Of a stretch of DNA of 64,000 nt, positions 49,753 to 58,599 are shown piece after piece. Each line of letters opens with the position of its first letter. Positions within the stretch are counted from its first letter, which is position 1. Both the position numbers and the translations under genes were made by a program. The notes below the pieces were generated by a model. It saw only the letters and a program-made list of their open reading frames with translations, ran no database searches and had not been told where the DNA came from. The stretch covers positions 9,089,001 to 9,153,000 of the forward strand of contig NZ_CP023694.1 of the NCBI RefSeq assembly GCF_008705135.1, in the 5' to 3' direction. Source of the DNA: Streptomyces coeruleorubidus. Lineage in GTDB: Bacteria; Actinomycetota; Actinomycetes; Streptomycetales; Streptomycetaceae.

Positions 49753-50673
49753 TCACAGTGCGCCCTTCAGCGCCCGTGCCTGCCTGCGCCAGAACTCCCG
49801 CGAGACCTCGGCCTTGGGAAACACGAGGTCGAAGCCGTGGAAAGCGCCGGGGACGACGTCGAGGTCGCAGGGGACGCCGCTGTCACCGAGCCGGCGCGCG
49901 TACTCGACGTCCTCGTCGTGGAAGAGGTCGAGGGTGCCGACGCCGGTCCAGGCCGGGGGAAGACCGGTGAGATCCTCGCGGCGGGCGGCGGCCGCGTACG
50001 GGGAGACGTTGGGTCCTGCGACGGCGTCGCCGAGGTAGGACGACCAGCCGTACCGGTTGCTCTTCGGCGTCCAGACGCGCACCTTGAGGGTGTCCAGGTC
50101 GGTTCTCGTCGTCGTGCGGTCGTCCAGCATGGGGTAGAGGAGCAGTTGGAACGCCGGGCGGATCTCGGCCCGGTCATGGGCGAGCAGCGCGAGGGCCGCG
50201 GCGATTCCGCCGCCTGCGCTGGCACCGCCGATCGCGATGCGGTCGATGTCGATGTGCAGGTCGTCCGCGCGCTCGGCCAGTCCGCGCAGCGCGGCGTAGG
50301 CGTCCTCGACCGCGGCGGGCGCGGGGTGGTCCGGCCCCAGTCGATAACGAACTGCGGCGACGGTGATGCCGAGCTCGCGGGCGAAGGCGATGTTCGTACG
50401 GTCGTCCTGCTCGGGTGCGCCGAAGATCAGCCCGCCTCCGTGTATCCAGAGCAGCGCCGGAGCCGCTGCCTTCAAGCCGGTCGGCTGGAAAACGCGAAGC
50501 GAGACGGGCGGTGCGTCTTTCGGCCCGGGGACGACGATCTCCTGGACCGTGACGTCCGGCCCTGGATCAGTCGAGCGCCACTTCACGCTCCGCACGAGGC
50601 GCGACGACAGACGTCCGTAGGACACATTGGGGATGAAGCGACCTCGTTTGAGATCGGGGTGGAAGGTACTCAT
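49753..50673 (-). CDS. Alpha/beta hydrolase, hormone-sensitive-lipase type
   Basis: A 306-residue esterase of the HSL family. HGGG at 78-81 forms the oxyanion hole, the nucleophile is Ser152 in GGASAGG, the acid in LDLFHDED and the His in GAFHGFD. ATG 50673 follows GAGGA. Members hydrolyse short- and medium-chain esters and are usually cytoplasmic; no signal peptide is seen. It stands alone between an IS5 scrap and a decayed hydrolase gene. Confidence 0.9.
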   Translation of the reverse strand: MSTFHPDLKRGRFIPNVSYGRLSSRLVRSVKWRSTDPGPDVTVQEIVVPGPKDAPPVSLRVFQPTGLKAAAPALLWIHGGGLIFGAPEQDDRTNIAFARELGITVAAVRYRLGPDHPAPAAVEDAYAALRGLAERADDLHIDIDRIAIGGASAGGGIAAALALLAHDRAEIRPAFQLLLYPMLDDRTTTRTDLDTLKVRVWTPKSNRYGWSSYLGDAVAGPNVSPYAAAARREDLTGLPPAWTGVGTLDLFHDEDVEYARRLGDSGVPCDLDVVPGAFHGFDLVFPKAEVSREFWRRQARALKGAL

Positions 50674-51057
50674 CGGGTCCTCGTTCTTTCCCCTCAGCGA
50701 GGGTGTATGGAATCGTCTGGCCACCCGGCGGGTGGCCGGCGTCGAGAATGGGGACGGTTGGGAAGCCGGTGCGACTCCGACGATGGGACGGCCGGCGCGC
50801 AGCTGCGTGAGACTTTCGGGGACCGGATTGGGCAGTGAGACGTCGGTATCAGCCGTTGCCCACTTCTCGATGGGCGTCCGTAGCGCGGCGGATAAAGTCG
50901 CAGACGTGGTCAGCCGTCCCGGCTGTCGCCTGCCGGACCGGGACGAGATCGCGGGCGTCGCGGACCTGCGCGCCACCGCAGGCCATGCCGGCGTCCGTCC
51001 ATCGTCCCGTTCCGGCAAACGCGCGCACCTTGCGACTGCCGCTTCCGTACCGCTCGG
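50674..51057. other. Stretch without a recognisable gene
   Basis: Frames on both strands lack motifs. It is upstream of the HSL-type esterase and may hold its promoter, but I see no convincing hexamers or repeats. Confidence 0.4.
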
Positions 51058-51196
51058 TCAGATCTTCGTCTTCTCCCGGACCCAGGCGCCGATCTGGGCG
51101 ATGGCGGCGTCGGTCTCCGGAATCCGGCCGGCACCGTAGACGTACGAGTGCCGGCCGCCGGGGACCACTCAGTTCAACAGCAGCGTGCTCAGACAT
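51058..51196 (-). pseudogene. Alpha/beta hydrolase gene reduced to its two ends
   Basis: ATG 51196 follows GGAGG by six bases and opens MSEHAAVELS. In another frame directly after comes GGRHSYVYGAGRIPETDAAI, then AQIGAWVREKTKI and a stop at 51058, which resembles the C-terminal helix region of an alpha/beta hydrolase, with its His. The central 250 or so residues are missing. The parent family is a guess. Confidence 0.45.
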
Positions 51197-51307
51197 GTGG
51201 TACCTCCATGGGGCCATTTGGAATACCGGCCCGCCAGGGCCGGTATCGCCAGGGTCTGTCAGGCGGTGTGAGTGGGGTGGTCGGTGCGGCCGATCTCGTC
51301 TGGCGTC

Positions 51308-51895
51308 TCAGGTGTGCTGCTCGGCATCCAGCAGTGCGAGGGCGTTGCGGATGCCCTGTTCGAGGAGTTGGTCGGCGAGCTGCCGGTCGGTCAGGGCGCG
51401 GGAGAGTTGCAATGTCCCGGCCAGCATGCCGAGGAGGCCGAGTGCTTGCAGACGCGCCGACAGAGGATCGTGAGGTGCCAGGCGGGCGGCGAAGTCGTCG
51501 ATGAGGACCAGCGCGCCGTCGGTGTATGCCTGCCTGGTGGGATCCGTGGAGCGTGCGATCTCGTCGAGCAGGGCGGCGTTGGGGCAGCCGTCCTCGAAGT
51601 TGTCGCGCTGCTGGGGGGAGAAGTACCAGCGCACGATCTGCTCGAGTCCGGCACGGCCGGGCGCCGCCTGCGCGACGATGTTCGCGTGCTGTGCGCACAT
51701 CTGGTCGGCGACCGCGGTGGCGACGAGTTGGTCCTTGGAGGGGAAGTAGGCGTAGAAGGTGCCGTTGGTCAGGCCCGCGTCCTTCATGAGCGTGGCGATT
51801 CCGGAGCCGTCGATGCCGTTGCGCTTGAGCCGCCGGCCGGCCGTCGTGATGATCCGCTGTCGCGTCTCCTGCTTGTGTTCCTTCGTGTACCGCAC
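51308..51895 (-). CDS. TetR family transcriptional regulator
   Basis: A 195-residue repressor. The HTH is typical (RQRIITTAGRRLKRNGIDGSGIATLMKDAGLTNGTFYAYFPSKDQLV), and the ligand domain contains the TetR_C form with FEDGCPNAALLDEIARST. GTG 51895 is chosen because GGAGGAA lies six bases upstream; ATG 51910 is within that site. It precedes no obvious partner; the secreted propeller upstream ends 55 bases away on the same strand and they could be co-transcribed. A nearby direct repeat at 54274-54299 looks like a TetR site. Confidence 0.88.
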   Translation of the reverse strand: MRYTKEHKQETRQRIITTAGRRLKRNGIDGSGIATLMKDAGLTNGTFYAYFPSKDQLVATAVADQMCAQHANIVAQAAPGRAGLEQIVRWYFSPQQRDNFEDGCPNAALLDEIARSTDPTRQAYTDGALVLIDDFAARLAPHDPLSARLQALGLLGMLAGTLQLSRALTDRQLADQLLEQGIRNALALLDAEQHT

Positions 51896-51950
51896 GATGT
51901 GTTCCTCCATGGGAGCCGGGGCTTGCGCCCCGGCTGCCGCCTTGGTCAGG

Positions 51951-53033
51951 TCAGCGTGCCGCGCCTGCGAGGAGAGCGGGGAAGTTGATCCTGGCGGTCT
52001 GCAGTTTGGGGTCGTGGGGCTCGGGGACCCCGCCGTCGGTGATGTACAGCCGGTCGCCGCGGACCGCGGTGGCGGAGGGTGAGGCGAGGCCGTCCGCGCT
52101 GGTCAGGACGGGCTTGTAGGTGCCGTTCGGGTAGATCACCACAACCCTGTCCGGACCGTTCTGCGAGGAGGAGCCGTTCTGCGCCGCGAACACCACATCG
52201 GAGCGGGGGGTCAGGAAGCTGAGGTCGTCGATGTTGGGCAGGCCGCCCGCGACCAGGCGGATGGGGCCGGCCGTGCCGGTGGTGGTGACCGGTACCCGCA
52301 GCAGTGTTCCCTTGTTGAAGTTGCTGACCCACAGGGCGCCGTTGTGGAACCTGAGGCCGTTGGCGCCGATGGGCAGGGCTTCGGTCGGAACCGGGGCGAG
52401 AGCTGCGTCGGTCAGCCACGGGGTCGCCGATCCGCCCGAGACGGGAACGGACCAGATGGTGCCCTTCAGGCTGTCCGCGATGTAGAGGGTGCGTCCGGCC
52501 GGGTCGATGGCCAGCCCGTTGGGGCCCGAGTCGGCGGGCAGAGCGGCGATGCGCTGCGGGGTACCGTCCGGAAGCAGCGTGTACACGCCGTTCCTGGCCG
52601 CGTTGCCCGGGGCCCACACGCTGTAGTAGATGGTGCCGTCACTGGCACGGGTGTTGCCGCTGATCGCCTCACCCACATGCCCGGTGACCAGCACCGTGCG
52701 TTCTCCGGACGGGGAGATACGCATCAGCTGCGGCCCATGAGTGCGCTCGCACACCGCGCAACTGCCGAGCATCGACAGGATCACTGAGCCGTCGGGGTTG
52801 ACGGTGATGTTCTCGGGGATCTCGCCCGCCGCGTAGTCGAACGTCGCCGCGGTCGTTACGTCGGTGACAATGGATCTGCTGTACGGATGTCCCGTCCCTG
52901 CCGACGCGGACGGCGCCGACCCCAGGACGGCCGCCGTCGCGGTGACCGCCACGGCGATTCCGGCGTTCTTCTTCAGAAAACGCCGTGCGCTCAATGCACT
53001 GCGCCGGGCGGATTGCTGGCGTTGCTGCTGCAT
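51951..53033 (-). CDS. Secreted six-bladed beta-propeller (SMP-30/NHL-like)
   Basis: A 360-residue exported protein. The signal peptide has basic residues (SARRFLKKNAG) and a hydrophobic core ending ASAG near residue 46. The mature protein is a beta-propeller with repeated NGLAIDPAGRTLYIADS, NGLRFHNGALWVSNF and ATAVRGDRLYITDGG blades, like SMP-30/gluconolactonase or strictosidine-synthase folds. Such proteins hydrolyse lactones or simply bind sugars. ATG 53033 follows GAGGAGAG. It may share a transcript with the TetR gene. Confidence 0.82.
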   Translation of the reverse strand: MQQQRQQSARRSALSARRFLKKNAGIAVAVTATAAVLGSAPSASAGTGHPYSRSIVTDVTTAATFDYAAGEIPENITVNPDGSVILSMLGSCAVCERTHGPQLMRISPSGERTVLVTGHVGEAISGNTRASDGTIYYSVWAPGNAARNGVYTLLPDGTPQRIAALPADSGPNGLAIDPAGRTLYIADSLKGTIWSVPVSGGSATPWLTDAALAPVPTEALPIGANGLRFHNGALWVSNFNKGTLLRVPVTTTGTAGPIRLVAGGLPNIDDLSFLTPRSDVVFAAQNGSSSQNGPDRVVVIYPNGTYKPVLTSADGLASPSATAVRGDRLYITDGGVPEPHDPKLQTARINFPALLAGAAR

Positions 53034-53184
53034 GACTCTCCTCGGTAAACCAACGAGTGACTGATCAATGGACCTTCGGCGGCATCAGCGATGCCGGGTG
53101 TATGGGAGACATGCGGTTGGAATCGGCGCCCGTGAGGCCCGGACCTGGATGTCATCGGCGTCGCCCGTGAGGCGGGCCGGGGGG

Positions 53185-53418
53185 TCAGACGGGCAGGCGG
53201 TTGTTCTTGCGGATCCGCTTGTCGAACGTTCCGGTGGGGACGAGGTGGCGCGCCATGGTGAGGCGTGAGGCCAGCGGGCCGGCGGCGCAGCGCAGCTTCG
53301 GCTTCTTGTCGGTGGCCGCGGTGACGATCGCCTTGGCAACGACGGCGGGGTCGTCGCCGTCCTTCATCACATCCGCCATCACCTCGTCGAAGACGCGGGT
53401 CGGTTTCGGACGGGTTCG
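53185..53418 (-). pseudogene. C-terminal fragment of a short-chain dehydrogenase
   Basis: About 78 residues, VFDEVMADVMKDGDDPAVVA and KAIVTAATDKKPKLRCAAGP, matching the end of the intact SDR immediately upstream (FDEVLAKNTSGGDDPAVVAK and VIVAAATDRNPKLRRTAG). It is therefore the tail of a tandem paralogue whose N-terminal 190 residues are lost. An ATG at 53382 is in frame but the fragment lacks the cofactor and catalytic parts. Confidence 0.75.
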
Positions 53419-53437
53419 GGTACGCGAAAGGTGAGCG

Positions 53438-54253
53438 TCAGCTCGGCATCCGGTTGAATCTGCGGACGATGCGGTCGAAGATCCGGGCCGGAAGGACGCG
53501 GTGGAGCACGCTGATGCTTGCGGCCGTCGAGCCGGCGGTGCGCCGCAGTTTCGGGTTCCGGTCGGTGGCCGCCGCGACGATCACCTTGGCCACGACGGCG
53601 GGATCGTCGCCGCCGCTGGTGTTCTTCGCCAGCACCTCGTCGAACGTGCGCCGTCCCGACGCGTAGAGCGGCAATGGGGTGTCGCCCTGCACGCTGTGGT
53701 CACCGAACGGGGTGTTGATCGGGCCGGGCTCGACGAGCAGGATCCGGACGCCGTGCTCGCGGACCTCGTGGTCCAGCGACCCGGAGTAGCCCTCGACCGC
53801 GTGCTTGGTCGAGGTGTAGATGGCCATGAACGGGCTGGGGACGAACCCGCTGAGGGAGGAGACGTTGATGACGCGTCCGCGCCGTTGAGTGCGCATGTGC
53901 GGCAGAACCGCCTTGGTCATCCGCATGATGCCGTAGACGTTGACGTCGAAGACCTCCTGCGTCCGGGCGACGGAGAACTCCTCGGCGGCGCCGTTGGCGC
54001 CGACGCCGGCATTGTTGACCAGGACGTCGATGCGCCCGAACCGGTCGATCACCTGCTTGACCACGGAGGCGACCGATTCGTCGCTGGTCACGTCGAGGTC
54101 GAGGTAGGTCACCCCGGCCGGCGCGGTGACTCGCGCGGTGTTGCGAGCGGTTCCGATCACCTCGAAGCCCGCCGTGGCGAAGGCGCGGGCCGTCTCCTTG
54201 CCGATCCCCGATGAGGCACCTGTCACGAGTGCCACCGGCCGAGTTGCCGCCAT
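53438..54253 (-). CDS. Short-chain dehydrogenase/reductase
   Basis: A 271-residue classical SDR. The cofactor motif is TGASSGIG, NNAG follows, and the catalytic set is Ser in NVSSLSG with YTSTK (Tyr and Lys). The C-terminal region fits the oxidoreductases that also have AVVAK...AATD tails. ATG 54253 follows AAAGGAG by seven bases; GTG 54256 is closer. Its promoter region holds two direct repeats suited to a TetR-type regulator. A truncated duplicate of its C-terminus lies just downstream. Confidence 0.92.
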   Translation of the reverse strand: MAATRPVALVTGASSGIGKETARAFATAGFEVIGTARNTARVTAPAGVTYLDLDVTSDESVASVVKQVIDRFGRIDVLVNNAGVGANGAAEEFSVARTQEVFDVNVYGIMRMTKAVLPHMRTQRRGRVINVSSLSGFVPSPFMAIYTSTKHAVEGYSGSLDHEVREHGVRILLVEPGPINTPFGDHSVQGDTPLPLYASGRRTFDEVLAKNTSGGDDPAVVAKVIVAAATDRNPKLRRTAGSTAASISVLHRVLPARIFDRIVRRFNRMPS

Positions 54254-54273
54254 CACGAGCTCCTTTGTTTAAA

Positions 54274-54299
54274 TTACGATCGTATGTCTTACGTTCGTA
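54274..54299. promoter_or_regulatory. Direct-repeat operator upstream of SDR
   Basis: TTACGATCGTA (54274-54284) and TTACGTTCGTA (54289-54299) are 11-base copies with a one-base difference, 15 bases apart, in an AT-rich island. The first contains the palindrome TACGATCGTA. A third element ACGACCA/TGGTCGT (54299-54305, 54311-54317) adjoins. TetR-like binding is likely. Confidence 0.6.
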
Positions 54300-54589
54300 C
54301 GACCATAGGGTGGTCGTCGGGACGATGGCAAGTGGTTTGGCCCGGCGATCCGAGAAAGATCTGAGAAGGATCCGGAGACGTTGGGTGCGTTACGGGAAAG
54401 ATCACGAGCGGATGACGAGCCGGTGACCGAGACCGCCACCGCCAGTCCCCGCCTCACCCGCCGCACTCATCGACGGCGGTGGGACTGGATTGGGCTCTGC
54501 CGCGTGATCACGTCATGACGAGTCCTGCTGCCTTCCGGGACCAGACCCACTGGTCCGGTGGCTACTACGAGTTGGCGATCGAGGCTGGA

Positions 54590-54858
54590 TCAGCAAAACA
54601 AGGTGCAGGCGATGCTCGTGAAGGCGAGAACCGGTGGAGACGTCGGCAGCCAGCGAGCCAGGCCATGGTGCGTTCGCCGGTCCAGCGGTGCCGGCCCGGT
54701 CGCGTGGAGGTCTCGATGCCCTTGTGGGCGACGCGGTGGGTGATGCCACGCTCGCCTAACCATCGCCGCAGGTGGGATTAGTCGTGGCCCTTGTCGGCGT
54801 CGCCGTCGTCCACGGTGGGAACGGATCGGTGGCAGGCCCTTGACCAGGGGATCAGTGG
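54590..54858 (-). pseudogene. IS5-family transposase remnant
   Basis: The minus strand shows DADKGHD, a stop, then SHLRRWLGERGITHRVAHKG, HRWTGERTMAWLAGCRRLHR and, after a frameshift, FLAFTSIACTLFC, matching the second half of IS5-type transposases (DKGYDYDHLRRWL..ERTMAWLAGCRRLH). Two lesions and the missing N-terminus make it dead. Terminal repeats are not seen. Confidence 0.75.
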
Positions 54859-54979
54859 CGCAGGCTGCGCCGGGGGCTGGACACGGGCGGTCGGGATCCC
54901 CCTGACCTTGTGAAGCGCGGGGCCCGGACAGACCGGACCCCGCAACAAGAGGATGCTCACAATCCCTCGTACAGCGTGC

Positions 54980-57748
54980 TTACGGCTTGTCGAGCACCGT
55001 CCCCGTCAGCACCGGCCTGTCCGGCAGCGGCTCGGCGTTCCTGTCGGTCAGCGCCAGGCGCATCGACTCGGTCGGCTCGGCCACCTGGTCCCGCACGATC
55101 GGCACGACGAAGTCCACGCTGCTGCTCCCGGGCGGGATGTTCAGCCACACCCACAGGCTCGCGTCGGACAGCGGCCGCTCGGGGTCGGGCACGTCACCGG
55201 ACGAGTCCTGGAGCCACTGCGGGTCCACGTCCTTGGTGGACAGCTCGGCGCCCTCGGTGACCGGAAGCACCCGCACCGGCTCCCAGAGGTCTACCGCCGC
55301 GGGCGCGTCCACGGACAGCCGCCAGGTCAGCGTCTCGCCCTCGGTCACCCGGTCTGCGACCGGCGACAGGGTGATCACCGGCTCCGGGTCGTCGTTCTCG
55401 ACGATGATCCCGCCCCGGTACTTGCCGACGACGGCGTTGCGGACGGCCTTTACGGCGATGTCGTGCTCCACGTCGTCGCCGTAGACCGTGTCGCCCTTAA
55501 CCTTGACCGGCACGTCGATCGCGTGGCTGCCGGGCCGTACGGTCACGAGGCGGTTCTCGGACCGGCCGCTGTCCGGGTCGAGGACGTACACGCGGACCTG
55601 CCCGCTGCCGTGCCCGGAGATCTCGACCGGGATCCGGTAGGTGCGGGTGCCCGAGTCGCCCTCCCTGACGATCGTGCGGCCCACGTCGACACGCGGCAGC
55701 GCGGCCGCCTTCACCGCGGGAGTGCCCGGCGCCCAGCCCCATGCGTCCATCAGCCAGGCCTGCCCGGACTGCGAACGGGGCGTCAACGCAAGGGACTTGA
55801 CATGCCTGAGATCGAGTCCGGCCCGGGTTGCCGCAGACAGCGGGACACGTAGCTCCTGAGCCCAGTAGGAGGCGGTGTTCTCGGAGCCCGGGAGCCCGTC
55901 CACCCGGACCGAGCCCAGCCTCACCCGACGGTTGGAGGAGTCGGTGACGGACACGTCGAACTTCGTGCCGGTCGTGTTCGGCGGTACGAAGACCCGGAGC
56001 GCCAGCTTCTGGGAGCCGCGGAGGGAGAGCGGCTTGGCCGGAGTGATACGCGCGGCCCGGCCCGGTGCGGACCACTTCAGGTCCACCGCACTGCGGCCGA
56101 TCTCCCGTTCCGTCTCCCACGACGCGAAGTGCGGTGACGATCCGAGTGTCTCCGGGTCCAGACATGCCACGGCCGGTTCGGGGTCGATCGCCGAACACAG
56201 CCGGGCGCCGGTCACCTTCGCCCCGCCGTCCGGCAGGAAACCACCGCTGCGGCGGCCGCCGACCGCGTGAGTCAGCACCCGGGCCGGGCCCGCGGACGGG
56301 GCCCGCTTGCCGGAACCGTCGAGCAGCGGACGCACCCGATCGTCCCCGGCGAGGAAGAGCCGGGCCGCCGCGGCGATGTACGTCGCGCCCGCCTTGTGCT
56401 GCTGGGCGGCGGTCAGCCGGGTCGCGGCACCCGGCGTGCACACCGGGTCCGGCTGCTCCGGGTCGGTCCCGAAGTCGTCCATGGCCGGTGCGACGGCCTC
56501 GCCCGGGGTCCACTCGCTGTTGAAGTAGTTGTGGTTGGCGCCGACCATGTAGACCGCGCTGTGCAGTGCCGTGCCCCGGCTGATCCCGCGCGTCCCGTCG
56601 ACGAAGTCCTCGCCCTGCAGATCCGACACGTCGCCGTCGCAGCCCGGCAGCAGCGTCACGGACGGCACGTCGGCGACTGGATTCTGGCCGAAGATCGTCG
56701 GTCCGATGAGCACAGTCCCGCGCACCTTCCAGCGCACCGGGCCCCGGTAGCCGTCCTCGGCGGCCGGCGGTGGGTACAGGCTGTCCATGGCGGCCCGGTT
56801 GACGCCCTCTCCACCGCGCGAGTGGCCGACGAGCAGGACCTGGGAGAGGTCCGCCTTCGCCGCCTTGCGTACGACGGCCGGGGCGGAGGAGCGATGGGCG
56901 GTCCAGCCGGCCCAGCGGGCGAGGTGCTGCCGTACCAGTGAGGAACGCGCCTGCGCGCCGGCGTCCTCGGCATCCCAGTCCTGGGCGTTGATGCCGTTCG
57001 CCGAGATCGACACCGTCACATAGCCCTGTGAGGCCAGCAGTTGCTGGTCGCGCAGATAGCCCAGGTAGCTCGGGATCGGCTTGTAACCGTCCGCACAGGG
57101 CCAGTCGCCGGTCACGTCGTCCTCGGAGCCCGGCTTGTAGCAGGTGCCGTGGCGGCCGTGCAGGAACAACGCGAGCGGCCGGCTGCCGGTGGCACCCTTC
57201 GGCGCCACCACCTTGGCGGTCATCTCCACCGGGTTGTCGAACCCGGGCAGGCGCACCGGGTCGAGGTCGTACTCCCCGGTGACCGTGCGGTACGAGCCGG
57301 GTTTGCCCGGATCAACGCCGTTCGCGGGCGCCGGCGCGGGCACTCGTGCCACGCGCGAGCCCGACCTGCGCTTGTCGTCGGCCGACGCGTCCAGCCGGCG
57401 TCCCGCGGCCGTCACTTGAAGGTCCGTCAGTTGCTCGGGCCGCGTCTCGCCGAGGGTGAGCCGGAAGGTCCGCCCGTCCCTCGCCGGCTTAGGTACGCCG
57501 AGCAGCCGGTCCCCGGTCCGGAACTCGACCCGCGCATCCCCCATGGGCACGGCCTTCGGGGCACGCCAGACCAGCTCGCGCGCCCCGCCCTCCCCGCCGA
57601 TCCGCCACCCCGGTGGAAGGGGGTTGTCGTCCATCGCGCTCAACGGCCCCGTTTCTTGGGCCTGTTCAGCTTGTGCCAGTCCGGGCGAGCCCGCCAGGGC
57701 CGCCAGCACCGCCACGGCGGTCACACATATTCGCCGGGCACGGATCAA
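54980..57748 (-). CDS. Large secreted alpha/beta hydrolase with Calx-beta-like repeats
   Basis: A 922-residue exported protein. The TTG start at 57748 is chosen for the GAGGAGAGG four bases upstream; an in-frame GTG at 57811 lacks a site. The signal peptide RRICVTAVAVLAALAG ends near AQAEQ. An alpha/beta hydrolase domain follows, with LFLHGRHG (oxyanion) and GHSRGG (Ser310), and includes several Cys. Residues about 430-680 resemble a beta-sandwich, and the last 200 residues hold two Calx-beta-like repeats (VREGDSGTRTYRIPVEISGH; VTEGETLTWRLSVDAP). It may act on cell-surface or environmental esters or peptides. Confidence 0.8.
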   Translation of the reverse strand: MIRARRICVTAVAVLAALAGSPGLAQAEQAQETGPLSAMDDNPLPPGWRIGGEGGARELVWRAPKAVPMGDARVEFRTGDRLLGVPKPARDGRTFRLTLGETRPEQLTDLQVTAAGRRLDASADDKRRSGSRVARVPAPAPANGVDPGKPGSYRTVTGEYDLDPVRLPGFDNPVEMTAKVVAPKGATGSRPLALFLHGRHGTCYKPGSEDDVTGDWPCADGYKPIPSYLGYLRDQQLLASQGYVTVSISANGINAQDWDAEDAGAQARSSLVRQHLARWAGWTAHRSSAPAVVRKAAKADLSQVLLVGHSRGGEGVNRAAMDSLYPPPAAEDGYRGPVRWKVRGTVLIGPTIFGQNPVADVPSVTLLPGCDGDVSDLQGEDFVDGTRGISRGTALHSAVYMVGANHNYFNSEWTPGEAVAPAMDDFGTDPEQPDPVCTPGAATRLTAAQQHKAGATYIAAAARLFLAGDDRVRPLLDGSGKRAPSAGPARVLTHAVGGRRSGGFLPDGGAKVTGARLCSAIDPEPAVACLDPETLGSSPHFASWETEREIGRSAVDLKWSAPGRAARITPAKPLSLRGSQKLALRVFVPPNTTGTKFDVSVTDSSNRRVRLGSVRVDGLPGSENTASYWAQELRVPLSAATRAGLDLRHVKSLALTPRSQSGQAWLMDAWGWAPGTPAVKAAALPRVDVGRTIVREGDSGTRTYRIPVEISGHGSGQVRVYVLDPDSGRSENRLVTVRPGSHAIDVPVKVKGDTVYGDDVEHDIAVKAVRNAVVGKYRGGIIVENDDPEPVITLSPVADRVTEGETLTWRLSVDAPAAVDLWEPVRVLPVTEGAELSTKDVDPQWLQDSSGDVPDPERPLSDASLWVWLNIPPGSSSVDFVVPIVRDQVAEPTESMRLALTDRNAEPLPDRPVLTGTVLDKP

Positions 57749-58153
57749 TGATCCTCTCCTCAAAACCCCGTGCGCAGACGTCCCGTCGGTCCCGGGCGTC
57801 TCTCGCGTCACCTAGGACGGGGGAGGGGTGTCTGTGGGTTGTCTGTGAGGAGACGCCGAGAGCGGGCGAGCGATGCGATCAAGCCAGCGCAGCTGATCGC
57901 TCTCCGATACTTCGCCGCGCAGCATGCTGGTTGCCACGTCCTCGCGCACGACCGGATGACCAGGTGGGAGTTGGTTTCACCCGTCCCAGCGGGCAGGTGA
58001 GGCAGAAGCGGTGTGGTGAACTTACGTCCTCCGGGCCCGACCGGTTCGGTGTCTACGTCTCTCGGCGGCCTGCAGGGTCAGCCACTGCGGGTCGCCATGA
58101 CGTCATCGGGCTGCACCAGGACGGCATCGAGGGTGCGCTGAGTTCTCCAGACG
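57749..58153. other. Promoter region and gene-free stretch
   Basis: Upstream of the large hydrolase. No intact gene; a plus-strand frame near 58080 (LRVAMTSSGC) may be part of the LysR remnant that follows, in another frame. Confidence 0.4.
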
Positions 58154-58270
58154 GTGGCCACCCCCGGTCTCGAAGTGATGGAGCTCGGCCCGGAGGAGCC
58201 GGTCGTCCTGCTCCCGGCGGGCCACGCCCTGGCCGACCGCCCGTTCCTGACCCTCACCGAGATCGAGGCG
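58154..58270 (+). pseudogene. LysR-type regulator remnant (effector domain)
   Basis: GLEVMELGPEEPVVLLPAGH followed by ALADRPFLTLTEIEALPGYA matches the loop PLxxEPxVxxLPAxHxLAxRPxLTLAdL of LysR effector domains. No HTH and no intact frame on either side. A decayed regulator. Confidence 0.55.
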
Positions 58271-58599
58271 CTCCCGGGCTACGCAGCGCACTGCCCACCC
58301 GGCCGCCTCCCGCCTCACCGCGACCGCCCAGACCGTGATGCGGGGCGCGCGCCACGGCCGTCGGTGCGGTCGGCCGGCTATGCGCAGCTGAGCCGCGTAG
58401 TGATGGGGAAGTCGACTTGCTCGGCCAGGACCCGGTCGGCGGGTCGAAGGCCGTGGTTGCCGCCCTCGAGCTGGCGATAGGCGTCGGTGGCGCGACTGCT
58501 GCCCTCCCACGGCGGAACAGACTGCCGTGCGGGGCGTCGTGACGGAAACGGCGGCAGGCACCGCCCCACCGCCTGACCGACGCCTTCCCTTGAGGCCGG
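58271..58599. other. Stretch without a recognisable gene
   Basis: Minus-strand 58378-58569 holds a frame ending ATDAYRQLEGGNHGLRPADR, which looks protein-like but matches nothing I know. No start or ribosome site for it. Confidence 0.35.
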
